From positions 1-24,191 of the forward strand of contig JBHJMP010001256.1 of NCBI GenBank assembly GCA_043381765.1: a stretch of 24,191 nt of DNA, given 5' to 3'. The notes below the pieces were generated by a model. That model ran no database searches, was not told the origin of the DNA, and was given only the letters and a program-made list of their open reading frames with translations. Of the stretch, positions 1-9,252 are shown piece by piece. The stretch is from Collodictyon triciliatum. Taxonomy: Eukaryota > CRuMs. Position 1 is the stretch's first letter, and every line of letters begins with the position of its first letter. Position numbers and translations under genes: made by a program.

Positions 1-92
1 CGAAAAGGTCACTTTACCACATCCCTTACAACACAGGTTATGCACCGAGACACACCCACGATCAAGACGCCAGCTGCCACCGACCCGTGAGT
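1..92 (+). other. Possible partial exon at window edge, unknown product
   Basis: One plus-strand frame is open from the first base to about position 91 and reads like ordinary protein (Thr/Pro-rich). It runs into CCGTGAGTAC, which could be either a TGA stop or a 5' splice donor (GTGAGT). No family is recognised and the fragment is very short, so it may be chance. If real, it is the 3' part of a gene lying mostly outside the window. Confidence 0.2.
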
Positions 93-730
93 ACAACAAA
101 CCACCAATAAGACGGAGCGAGCTCTTTGAAACAAATAAGATTAATAATAATAAAGGGGAATAAAAAAAAAAAGGCCTATCGGGCTCAAGCCATCAACCCA
201 CGGGTAGCAAGCTAATTATGAATATAGTGTTCAGTTTTAGTTGCTCTGATTCATTCAACTGTTTCTTTTTCCCTATTCATTTACCTTTTCTTTCTTTCTT
301 CATCTTTTTATCTTTTTTTTTTGCTTTTCTTTTTCTTTTCTTTTTTCTTTTTCTTTTTCTTTTTCTTTTATTTTTTCGGTCTCATTCAGCCTGTAAATGG
401 ATGTACTTCATAACAAAGGTTGTGACGAACTTGGTTTTATCTCTTTCAAGGCACAACACTTTTTCTACAACGAAAGTGTACCAATATATATACCCATACA
501 TATACCATTTTATTGCACAGACAACCATCGAATTTAATCTGGATTGACAAAAGCAAGAGCTTCGATGAATCTAAGAAAAAACCTGAATAATATAATAATA
601 TAATTAGTATAAACAATAAGGTTAAAAATATTCCAATAATCTCATTCTATTCCTGTAATCAATTTACATTTTTTTTCGTTTATGTAATATTAAATTCAAA
701 AAGGACAAACAAGCCGTTGCCTTGGCCCAG
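93..730. other. AT-rich stretch, no gene seen
   Basis: Low-complexity T/C-rich DNA (about 260-375, runs of CTTTT/TTTTC) and A/T-rich sequence. The open frame at 218-547 encodes mainly Phe/Leu/Ser from this pyrimidine tract and is not credible as a gene. No promoter, RNA gene or repeat family was recognised. Confidence 0.6.
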
Positions 731-739
731 ACAGAACCC

Positions 740-992
740 ACCTTATAAACCTGCCACCAAACATACATTTCAAAAAAGCATACTATCCACACTTGCGGCA
801 GTAATCACGTTGTTTGGGGCCGATATGTTGACTTTCAGTCGCAATGGTTATACGGCTGTCCTTTCGAACTTGCCGAAACAGCTCTCAGGGTTTTGTCTCA
901 AATCACTTGTAAAAAAAAAGTTGGTGTGTTTGTTTGCCACAATGCGTACATTTTGAGAGTCTCGGTGGATGCTTAATTTTACCTCAATTGAT
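740..992 (+). other. Possible exon of an unrecognised gene
   Basis: The frame ending in TAA at 990-992 is open from about 738. It encodes natural-looking protein, including WGRYVDFQSQWLYG, CPFELAETALRV and VGVFVCHNAYILRVSVDA. A second frame (717-956) is also open over the same bases, so the coding frame is not certain. No domain is recognised. It could be a terminal exon of the gene cut by the left edge, or a fragment linked to the nuclease relic that follows. The bases after it to 1109 are AT-rich, with a short TTGACTAA tandem repeat at about 1020-1046. Confidence 0.25.
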
Positions 993-1109
993 TTTGTGCA
1001 GTTGTTTTATATACATATTAAATTGACTAATTGACTAATTGACTGAAGTTTTATTAAAATCGAAAACTCGGTAGTTTTCTAAAGGAAAAAATAAAACAAA
1101 GACTTTCAG

Positions 1110-2990
1110 ATGAAGAAGAGAAAACGTCTTGAGTCTGAGAATATGAAGTCTGTAAAACCACACTATCCGAATGTGAAAACATCCCTAAAGTCGATTGTAA
1201 AGAATGCGGATGGCTATGACAAAATCAACGACACGGTTTTATTGTGTCATAATTTGGTTACCGACAGTTATCTGTTTGCAAGATGTTACATATTGAAATC
1301 ACAACAACTCCCAACAATCGATCAAAAGTGTTTTTTTGTACGCTTTAAAGACAGCCGGAATAGCTCCACAAGATAAACCCTCAAGTTAAAAAAAGAACAC
1401 ATATCAGTAAATACATGACTTTTTATCTCAATGATTTTCGATTCCTTTTGTCTCGAGAAGAACGCTTTCCCTCGATTAGACTGACTCATCTATTACCGTA
1501 ATTGGCGAAGCAAATGTTAACAGCTTATCATAATAACATTAAGGGACATTTTGTAAAGAGGTTACTGCGCTTTATAAATCAAACAGTTCCTAAAGATGAG
1601 AATATTACGGAAGCTATTAAAAAAAAAGGCAGACTTACGAAAGTTAAAAAGAAGTCATCTTCAAGAAACTCGAAATACCGGAACATTACAAAGGATGGGC
1701 TGCAATGCATTTGCATCATATCATTCCCAGCGATATTGTAAATGGTATCGAATATGACGTCAAACTCAATCCAAATAAGTACATTCCATATGTGATTTAC
1801 ATGAATCCCATTTTTTAGGACATTGGAACCAAACTGTTTCAACCAATCTCTATAAGAACTAACAATATACCATGTTATATTTTTCTAGATACTGCATGTT
1901 TGATAGGTATATTGGTATTATCTGGAAAGACGTTATTACCGAAGAATATACCAGGATGCATAGAGACCCTATGGGATAATTTCTTTGAAATGAAGAAGAG
2001 GGATTTTCATCAAAGAGACTACAATTTTATATTCGTGATACAAACAGACGGCTTGGCGGTGTCATTATTGTTTGAAAAGAAAGCTATTTCAAATTCAAAA
2101 TTCAAATATAACCAAAAAAACCCCAAGAATGTATTTATATAGATGAACTTTCCGAAGAGCATTTATCTTCATTAGCGAAAAAAAAATATAGTTAGAGTAC
2201 ACGCATGCAAGTTTATTTGGTTTACATGGTGGATGAGAAAGGTAAGAAATTACTTTACACGTCACACCAAACAAGACATGATAGCAAATCTCTTGAAAAT
2301 CACAAAATACTCTTGCGCGAGAAAGAAAAGTGCAATCCTTTTCGGATATGCATGGTGACAGATTTACTAAATGCTGTTTCTTTTGGTCGCATGAATTTTG
2401 AAGAGAATCAGCGGTTTGAGACATCGAGAGTATCTTTAATCGATTTAGAGACAGAACTGAGTAAACATAATTCATGCACGGTCGATTATGAATAATTTCG
2501 GGAATATGTATCTATGAAATCAAGATACCAGATAGAATTATCCAGGTTTTATAAACAAGTAACTTTTCGAAAGATGATAAGGAGACAGCATGTTAATACA
2601 AAAAGTAGAGAAGAATTCTTTATGGACCGAATCGAAAAGACATTCGGCAAGGATGTTGTACTGGTGTATGAAGACTGGAGTAGAAAATCTCCGATGAAAC
2701 CTTCTATGCCAACAATCGGAAGAGGATTACGAAAAATACTATCCAAATGTTTTGAAACAGCTAGTGTAGATGAATTTAGAACCTCCAAGATGTGTCGCAA
2801 CTACAAAAAGAACTGGAATATATGAAACCGAAAGGAAATACAAAAAAGGGTGTATAGATGTCTCATATGTAAAGAATGCAATCGCCCAGAAAGCAAACAA
2901 AGTGTATTCTTGACAAGGGACTTTAACAGCGATAAAAATATACTCAAGTATTTTCAATCATTCAAAAAAAAAGCATACACCTTCCTCTAA
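1110..2990 (+). pseudogene. Fanzor (eukaryotic TnpB-like RNA-guided nuclease) pseudogene
   Basis: Fanzors are eukaryotic relatives of TnpB that cut DNA guided by a transposon-derived RNA. Pieces of one lie in order here. An N-terminal part (1110-1376) has a KKRKR nuclear-signal-like start. Further pieces are YMTFYLNDFRFLLS (frame through 1412), AYHNNIKGHFVKRLLRFIN (from about 1523), LFQPISIRTNNIP then IQTDGLAVSLLF (about 1834-2080), YIDELSEEHL (about 2137) and YMVDEKGKKLLYT (2223 on). The RuvC/zinc-ribbon half (2205-2990) stays in one frame, with IEKTFGKDVVLVYEDWS, VDEFRTSKMC, a second Cys cluster CLICKEC and the final RuvC motif TRDFNSDKNIL. Lesions include frameshifts near 1345-1400 and before 2205, and stops TAG 1817, TAA 2493 and TGA 2823. 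The first RuvC Asp appears to be His (CAC at 2200). One zinc Cys appears to be Tyr (2802). The family call rests on remembered motif patterns; the order and number of motifs make it strong. It cannot encode an intact protein. Confidence 0.88.
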
Positions 2991-3663
2991 AAAACAGGCT
3001 GTCGGGTCTTTCCTGGTAACCTTCACCACTACACGATCTTTTGTGAAAAAAGTGGTGAGACCTTGGATACTAGCGGATCAGGTTTACCAAACTTTCGATT
3101 GGTATACCATCTCTAGTTGGAGAGTGTAATTAAAAGAAATCGTGACGGGTGATAACCGAGTTAATTTTTTAATGACTTTGCCAAAGTTGCAAGATGCACT
3201 GTTCAATCAAACGATATGAAGCGGCAAAAAAATAAAAAAAAATGATATAAACAAACAAAAAAAAAAAAACAACAAAAAACGATGAACTCAGCGGACGACA
3301 TGCGATGCACAGAGGCCTCCTACACGACCGTTTGTGGAAAATAAACCTGCAAAATATAATAAACAACAAAAAAAAAACCAGAAAAAAAAAAAACTTAACA
3401 TAAAACTGCGGAATATCGCTCCAAACCCAGGAAATACCGTGCGCAGTGCGGTGTGAAATATCCCGAAAGCTGCATATGATGTATTGGAGAATTGACTAAA
3501 TGGTTCTAAAAGTATTGGCTTGATTTATTGACTATTAAAACAAAAAGGTGCGTTTAATAGCGCTAACACTTTCCTTTTCTCTTTCCCCTTTTGTTGCAGC
3601 AGGAAACGTGCGATGAGCAAGGTTTGCTACCTTTGTTTGGTTTCAGATATTGCCCAACTAAAT
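2991..3663 (+). other. Region downstream of the Fanzor relic, no gene
   Basis: A shift of one base keeps a reading frame open from the end of the relic to a TAA at 3127-3129. It encodes a plausible basic/aromatic tail (STTTRSFVKKVV-like and WILADQVYQTFDWYT-like peptides). This could be the true C-terminus of the nuclease or its 3' flank, where Fanzor guide RNAs are normally encoded. From 3190 to 3420 the DNA is A-tract rich and non-coding. No stable RNA structure could be established by eye. Confidence 0.35.
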
Positions 3664-3664
3664 A

Positions 3665-3757
<93 letters not shown>
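3664..3757. repeat. (ATT)n microsatellite
   Basis: About 31 uninterrupted TTA/ATT units run directly into the run of Ns. Poly-Ile, poly-Leu and poly-Asn open frames across it are artefacts of the repeat. Confidence 0.97.
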
Positions 3758-4034
3758 NNNNNNNNNNNNNNNNNNNNNNNNNNNNNNNNNNNNNNNNNNN
3801 NNNNNNNNNNNNNNNNNNNNNNNNNNNNNNNNNNNNNNNNNNNNNNNNNNNNNNNNNNNNNNNNNNNNNNNNNNNNNNNNNNNNNNNNNNNNNNNNNNNN
3901 NNNNNNNNNNNNNNNNNNNNNNNNNNNNNNNNNNNNNNNNNNNNNNNNNNNNNNNNNNNNNNNNNNNNNNNNNNNNNNNNNNNNNNNNNNNNNNNNNNNN
4001 NNNNNNNNNNNNNNNNNNNNNNNNNNNNNNNNNN
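3758..4034. other. Assembly gap (277 N)
   Basis: An unsequenced run of N between two different tandem arrays. The gap may hide the first exon of the FabG-like gene downstream. Its true length is unknown. Confidence 0.99.
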
Positions 4035-4196
4035 AAACAAAAAACAAAAAACAAAAAACAAAAAACAAAAAAACAAAAAAACAAAAAAACAAAAAAACAA
4101 AAAAACAAAAAACAAAAAAAACAAAAAAACAAAAAAAACAAAAAAAACAAAAAAACAAAAAAACAAAAAAACAAAAAAAACAAAAAAACAAAAACC
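4035..4196. repeat. A(6-8)C tandem array
   Basis: A minisatellite-like array of A-runs of variable length (roughly five to eight) separated by single C bases, abutting the gap. It is followed by ordinary sequence at 4197. Confidence 0.95.
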
Positions 4197-4286
4197 CTTA
4201 GACTTAACTTTATTTACTTGCATATTTCCCCATTTCTGGCGTGTTCTCACGCCTAAATATCAACTCGGATTCCTATCCATGAGTAG

Positions 4287-4956
4287 CTTCTCTCGGCTCT
4301 ACATGGGAGAACAGTTTTTGTCAGTGGAGGAACGCGAGGAATAGGCCTTTCTATAGCACAGTCGATGGCCAGTGAGGGTGCAAATGTGATTGGTTTGTTT
4401 GAGTATACACTTGCAAGCCTTTTGGGACCCTGATGCGTATTATCGTTCTTGATTTATCTTTCACTACCAACTTAAATCTTACTTGATACACAGACAAGAA
4501 TTCATTTTCGTTTTTATTTATTTATTTATATTCTTCCTCTCCTTGGAGAGATGAGTATCAATCTTGGTCCAGGTACTGCAATTCAAGTATTTTAAACCCG
4601 TCCTATTTTCTCCTTCTTTCTGGATCGTTTATAACAGTGTCTGGACGTGACGTTAGTAATGCTCGTGCGATATCTACAGAGTTACCTGTAATATCAGAGT
4701 TCCAACGCCATTACGGGGTTTCTTGCGATTTGCGCGCTCCTGAATCTATCACAAATGCAGTGTCCGAAATTACAGAGAAATATAGCGCAATAGATGTCTT
4801 AGTAAACAACGCAGGTACATAGTCATTGATGGGGTCAAGTTTTTATCTCTGGTGTTGAATAACACTAAACATAAACCTTACATGCAATGTATGTTTTTAT
4901 TAATATACATTTTTGAAATTCAGATTATTATCATTGTGTACGATTTTCAGGCTGCA

Positions 4957-5019
<63 letters not shown>

Positions 5020-6541
5020 AAACATATACTTCAATTTAGCATTACCTTTGTTTTGGATTCAAAAGATTTATCCTAGAGAACCTCACGCGAGTATAGCTTT
5101 GTTCAGTCATGACAATTTTATTTTGTTAGGGATTACTCAGAACCAACTATTTCTTCGGCTTAACCTGCAAAGCCTGACGGATGTACTGCAAACTAATCTT
5201 GTCGGGTCTTTGCTATTGACTAAGGCCATTTCAACCGGAATGATAAAGCAAAAATCTGGTCAAAGTCATACCATTCATTTTTGTTTGAGTGTTCGATGGT
5301 CTATCATAATTGAACAGCAAATAAATAAGTGTTAAAATGAATCTTTTTTAAAAAAAGAAAGTTTTCTATTTCTTTCAAGAACAAACAAAAAATTATAAAA
5401 CAAATAGGTAGCATTATATTTGTCGGAAGTGTAGTTGGATTAACGGGAAACCATGGTCAAACGGCGTATGCAGCTTCAAAGGCTGGGCTAATTGGTATAC
5501 CACAGGAATTTCTTCAGAATAACAATCATATTTTCTTCTAAAACCCCTTCCTTCGATTGAATCGAATAAAGGAAAAACAATCATATTTTCTTTATATCTC
5601 GCTGTCAATCTGTTTCTATGAGAAACCATAGTGGAACTAAAGGATCTTCTGCAGGAGTTTTATTAGTGCATACTGTGCTATTTTGCGTTTCTTTTCTTCC
5701 AATAAACAGCAATATGAATAGGAGCCATGAAGTCAATCGCAAAAGAACTAAGTCCTCGAGGGATTACTTGCAACATGGTGGCACCAGGGTTTATTGAAAC
5801 AGACATGACCAAGGGTATGATACTTATGCGTACACCTGGTTGCAGTTCTAGCTCTATGCCATTTTTCTTTAATCAGAGTTGTAGATACATCTGGTGGTTT
5901 TTTTTTCCCCCTTCCTCTTCCTCTTATCGTGTGTGGTGGATTGGTTAGTATTTAATGGCATCTTAGCCCCGATGACATTTATACTCATAGGACTGCCTGA
6001 TAATATAAAGCAGCAAACGATAGCCAACATACCACTCGGAGCTTTTGGAGACACCAAGGTTTTCTTTTGATCACTTCATATACCTATTTATTTATTCGAT
6101 AGAGGGGAACGTCTCAACAATCTGGATGTGATTGATTAAAAAAAAAAAAAAAGAAGATAGAGATAGAGATAGAGATAGAGATAAGATAGAGATAGAGATG
6201 AGATGGAGATAGAGATAGAGAGAAGGGGGGAAAAAAAAAAAGAGGATATGAGAACAATTTTTTTAACCCAAAACGTAGGAGGGCAAATATTTCCCTTGCC
6301 ACAAAATAAGCCTTGAATACAATATTCAGGCGTCTCGTTTACACATTATTTTAGTTATTTCCCTTGTCTTATCAATGTCCTTCCATCAAAACTACGTGTT
6401 AAAATTAAGGAATTATCGATTTTCTGATTATTGCTTTGATATGGCTTTGAACAGGACGTAGCGGAGGCAGTCATGTTTCTGGCAAAATCGAAATACACAA
6501 CTGGCCAAGTTCTTGTCGTCGATGGAGGCCTTTCTCTGTAG
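4287..6541 (+). CDS. 3-oxoacyl-[ACP] reductase (FabG/OAR1-like SDR), N-terminus incomplete
   Basis: NADPH-dependent ketoreductase of fatty-acid synthesis; in fungi the stand-alone form serves the mitochondrial type II pathway. Seven exons join in phase: 4287-4392, 4638-4814, 5130-5258, 5408-5494, 5722-5814, 5991-6058, 6455-6541 (TAG stop). They give 248 residues, close to the usual 245. Visible motifs, counted from 4287, are the Rossmann motif SGGTRGIG (13-20), NNAG (92-95), the tetrad Asn in QTNLVG (117), catalytic Ser145 in FVGSVVG, Tyr158 and Lys162 in AYAASKAG, the PGFIETDMT loop and the C-terminal [12 protein letters not shown]. No in-frame ATG precedes the first motif. A TAG at 4284-4286 serves as acceptor, so a short first exon, perhaps with a mitochondrial targeting peptide, should lie upstream, in or beyond the gap. 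Introns hold an AAAT array, a GATAGA array and a small insertion at 5538. The SDR/FabG assignment is firm; mitochondrial location is inferred. Confidence 0.9.
4955..5020. repeat. (AAAT)n microsatellite in FabG intron 2
   Basis: About 16 AAAT units inside the intron between 4814 and 5130. Confidence 0.95.
5521..5592 (+). mobile_element. Tiny truncated retroelement-tail insertion with 17-bp TSD
   Basis: An insert of 38 bp (5538-5575) ends in the shared core TTGAATCGAATAAAGGAAA. It is flanked by a perfect 17-bp direct repeat, AACAATCATATTTTCTT (5521-5537 and 5576-5592). The core contains the polyadenylation hexamer AATAAA two bases before an A-run, as at the 3' end of a polyadenylated transcript. 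It lies in FabG intron 4. This is the longest of the three copies seen, with an extra 19 bp at the left. Interpretation as a 5'-truncated LINE or SINE end is inference. Confidence 0.6.
6155..6221. repeat. (GATAGA)n microsatellite
   Basis: Imperfect hexamer repeat in the last FabG intron (6059-6454), preceded by an A-run and followed by a purine tract. Confidence 0.93.
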
Positions 6542-6720
6542 CAATGGCGCGACGCAATTATGGAAAAGAAACACGAATTCGCCATACCCCGTCAATCCGG
6601 GTGCTGGCTGCTACACAGACTAAATGGAAAAAGAAAAAAAAAAGGAAGGAAGGTCCGATACGATAATTATGTCTACTTAATTAGAATTAACTGATTGTGA
6701 AACGGATGGATAGATAAGCG

Positions 6721-6722
6721 AA

Positions 6723-6814
<92 letters not shown>

Positions 6815-6816
6815 AA
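6721..6816. repeat. (GAAA)n microsatellite
   Basis: About 24 GAAA units, a homopurine mirror-type repeat, between the two plus-strand genes. Confidence 0.97.
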
Positions 6817-7044
6817 AAAGACAGCCAAAGATACCCCGTTATCTCGACCACCACCCAACAAACCGTTCTGCCCTTCCCGTTTATTTCCCACCCCGCGCAA
6901 CTTCCACACCTAATTTGGTATGAATTCGACGGGAGAAAGAATAAGAAAGAAACCGCGGAAAAGCGATCCAATTTTCAGAGCCCCGTCTTCCCCCAACAGC
7001 GTGGGAGCACAACAAAGGAAAAGAAAAAGAAAAAAGAAAAAAGA

Positions 7045-7045
<1 letters not shown>

Positions 7046-7105
<60 letters not shown>
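7046..7105. repeat. A60 homopolymer tract
   Basis: An uninterrupted run of 60 A, ending 49 bp before the start codon of the phosphorylase gene. Long poly(dA:dT) tracts exclude nucleosomes, so a promoter role is possible, but its exact length may be an assembly estimate. Confidence 0.95.
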
Positions 7106-7107
<2 letters not shown>

Positions 7108-7154
7108 AGCATAACCGAAGACAAGCCTAACGCTGGAGCGCAGGTGAGAGGGAG

Positions 7155-8424
7155 ATGAACGACTTCTTTGGACGACACACGCTCGTCCCGGACCTGATCG
7201 ACGCGGTGCGCTCAAGCCACCCGCACCTCGTGGAGGGCACCATCCTGGAGCACAGCAAGGGCCGGCTGCCGCCCTTTGTCCTCGTGTTTGGGGATCGCCG
7301 CCGCGTGGCGGAGGCAGCCAAGCGGCTGGACCGGATGACCAACCTGACGGCCCTGATGCAGCAGCACGGGCTCAACATCGGGCGGGTGGAGGTGGCCGTC
7401 GGGCTCTTCCGGGGCACCCCCGTCACCCTGGTGGAGTCGCAGATGGGCGGGCCGGCCACCGAGATCAATCTGCGCGAGATCCTCTCCACCGAGTGCATGG
7501 CCACGGACTTCCAGCTCAGCGAGACCGAGCATTTCAGGCAAGCATGCGGCACCATGCCCATATCCATATCCATATCCATATCCATACCATCCACGGCCAC
7601 GCAAGGCAGACACACGCGCCCCTGACTCACACAGGCGCGGCCGCAACCACCATGCAGGACAGACACAAAGTACGTGATCCGGGTCGGCTCGTGCGCCGGA
7701 CTGAACCTCGAGGTACGTGGGCCCGTGCGATAGCCGAGAAGGGCGCAGTGGCAAAAGCCCAATACAACAACAAGGACAAACGCATGCACAAACACAGATC
7801 CGCCCGGACGAGTCTGCCGCAGCGCCGGCCGGGTTCATCGAGAACTTCGACCTGATTGTGGCGAGCCACCAGATCGGGCTGGGCGGGGCGGACGTGCAGT
7901 CGCTGGGCGGGCAGGTGGGCTTCGGGCGGGCGGCCGGGGCCGTGGCGGCGGCGGCGCAGCAGGCGGTTGTGGAGCAGCTGGGGTACGGGTGGACGGCGGA
8001 CGGGGCGCACGTGCGGGCGGAGCTGCCGGGGCGGGTGGCCGGGGCGCTGGCGGCGGCGTGCGATGCGCTGCAGCACCGGCACCACCGCATGGGCAACATC
8101 AGCAAGGACTCGCTCTACGCCGAGGCGCACGAGGCCGACTTTGTCCACTTCCGCCGCGCATACGGCGTCGGGTCCAGCGAGATGGAGATGGGCACCCTCG
8201 TCCGCCTGTGCGCCCAGAAGACCCGCGCGGGCGACCCCGTGGCCCCCGGCATGATCTGCGCCGTCCTCGGCCTCATCCCCGGCGGAAACTTCGAGAAGGA
8301 CTCGCCCAGCAAGAAGGCGGCCGAGGTCCACGCACTCACCGCCGCCATGCACGCCCTCCGCCTCCTGGCAAACCCCTGCGCCCCCGACTCCGCTGCCGGC
8401 GTTGCCCCACCCGCCCTGCAATAA
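7155..8424 (+). CDS. Nucleoside phosphorylase family protein (uridine phosphorylase-like)
   Basis: Members of the PNP/UDP phosphorylase superfamily split nucleosides with phosphate into base plus ribose-1-phosphate. Three exons join in phase: 7155-7537, 7658-7712, 7798-8424, giving 354 residues. Motifs include GRLPPFVLVFGDRRRV near residue 46 (phosphate-loop position, compare GDPxR), GRVEVAVG, the RVGSCAGLNLE core strand and loop (about 136-146), and EMEMGTL at 274-280, matching the ribose-binding Glu-Met-Glu of uridine phosphorylases. The first ATG after the A-tract fits the family start. Intron 1 uses a GC donor (AG|GCAAGC) and carries a CATATC repeat. Exon 3 is strongly GC-rich with Ala/Gly-rich insertions around residues 185-235. 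AATAAA (8420-8425) overlaps the stop. Substrate preference (uridine or another nucleoside) cannot be read from the sequence. Confidence 0.88.
7538..7657 (+). other. GC-AG intron in the phosphorylase gene
   Basis: Joining AG|GCAAGC to GCAG|G restores a continuous frame (...EHF-R-TDTKYVIRVGSC...). No GT donor nearby keeps the frame. It contains about six CATATC/ATATCC units at 7557-7590. Confidence 0.75.
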
Positions 8425-8425
8425 A
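8420..8425 (+). terminator. Poly(A) signal AATAAA overlapping the stop codon
   Basis: The sequence CAATAAAAAG contains both the TAA stop and a canonical AATAAA. The 3' UTR would be short, because the next gene ends convergently at 8600. Confidence 0.5.
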
Positions 8426-8447
8426 AAGCCTGCATCTTTGCGCGCTG

Positions 8448-8495
8448 ATGTATGTATGTGTGTGTATGTGTGTGTGTGTGTGTATGTGTGTATGT
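8448..8495. repeat. (TG)n-rich microsatellite
   Basis: TG/TATG repeat between the convergent 3' ends of the phosphorylase and BI-1 genes. Confidence 0.9.
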
Positions 8496-8599
8496 GGTTG
8501 GTGGGTTGGTTGCCGAGGTCAGTCATCTGGCTTTAATCTGTCTGCAAGCTCCAGGCCAGGGCAAGGGGAGAGGGTGGAAGGATGGGTGCGTGCGTGCGT

Positions 8600-9189
8600 C
8601 TACTTCTTGGACTTCTTGGACTTGGCCAGGATGGAGAGGATGCGCACAAAGATGCCGAAAAAGTCTGTTGGGGTGTGGCAGTTAGGGTTGGTGCTTTCGT
8701 TTTGATGGCGTGTCCCTTTTTCATTATTATTATTACTATAATTTGTCACGATTAATGGGAGGTGGTAGGAGGGAGTTGCTTACCGAGGAAGAATTCGAGG
8801 GTATGCTTCACGACGTCCGTGTTTCCACTCTGCGCCTCGGCAATCATCTTGTGTGTGTCGTACAACAGGTAGCCGCAGAACATGACCAGCCCGAGATACA
8901 CTTGGATGTTGAAAATAATGGCTGACGAGACAAAGAACTGGATGAACGAGCCAAACACCTGATGGGGAGGAAGAATATCCACTAAGCAACAACAACAACA
9001 ACAACAACAAGAACACATACATACAAACAATAATAATAATAATAATGGTAATATAATAAATAAATAAAAAAGGACATCCACTCGCTCACATATTAACTAA
9101 GTTAGGTATCGGGTATTTGACTTGGCTCAGATATATGAACACGATATCATTATTATATTTCTGAAAAGCATATATATGTGGGTGCTCCT

Positions 9190-9252
<63 letters not shown>

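Larger units (their letters stand above)
6542..7154. other. Intergenic region between FabG and phosphorylase genes
   Basis: No coding sequence is supported here. It contains a (GAAA)n tract and an A60 tract and becomes GC-richer towards 7155. It should hold the FabG terminator and the promoter of the next gene. No TATA box stood out. Confidence 0.6.

Noticed and set aside
1019-3500. AATTGACTAA on both sides of the Fanzor relic (about 1019-1046 and 3491) as a target-site duplication
   Set aside because: On the left it is part of a tandem TTGACTAA repeat, and the right copy is 500 bp from the relic; the 10-mer is too AT-rich to be convincing.
3563-4344. Long open frames with poly-Ile, poly-Leu, poly-Asn and Lys/Gln-rich runs around the gap
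   Set aside because: They consist of microsatellite translation and Ns; no real protein content.
7127-8526. Long minus-strand open frames opposite the phosphorylase gene
   Set aside because: Shadow frames of GC-rich coding DNA; the plus strand carries conserved phosphorylase motifs in a spliced frame.
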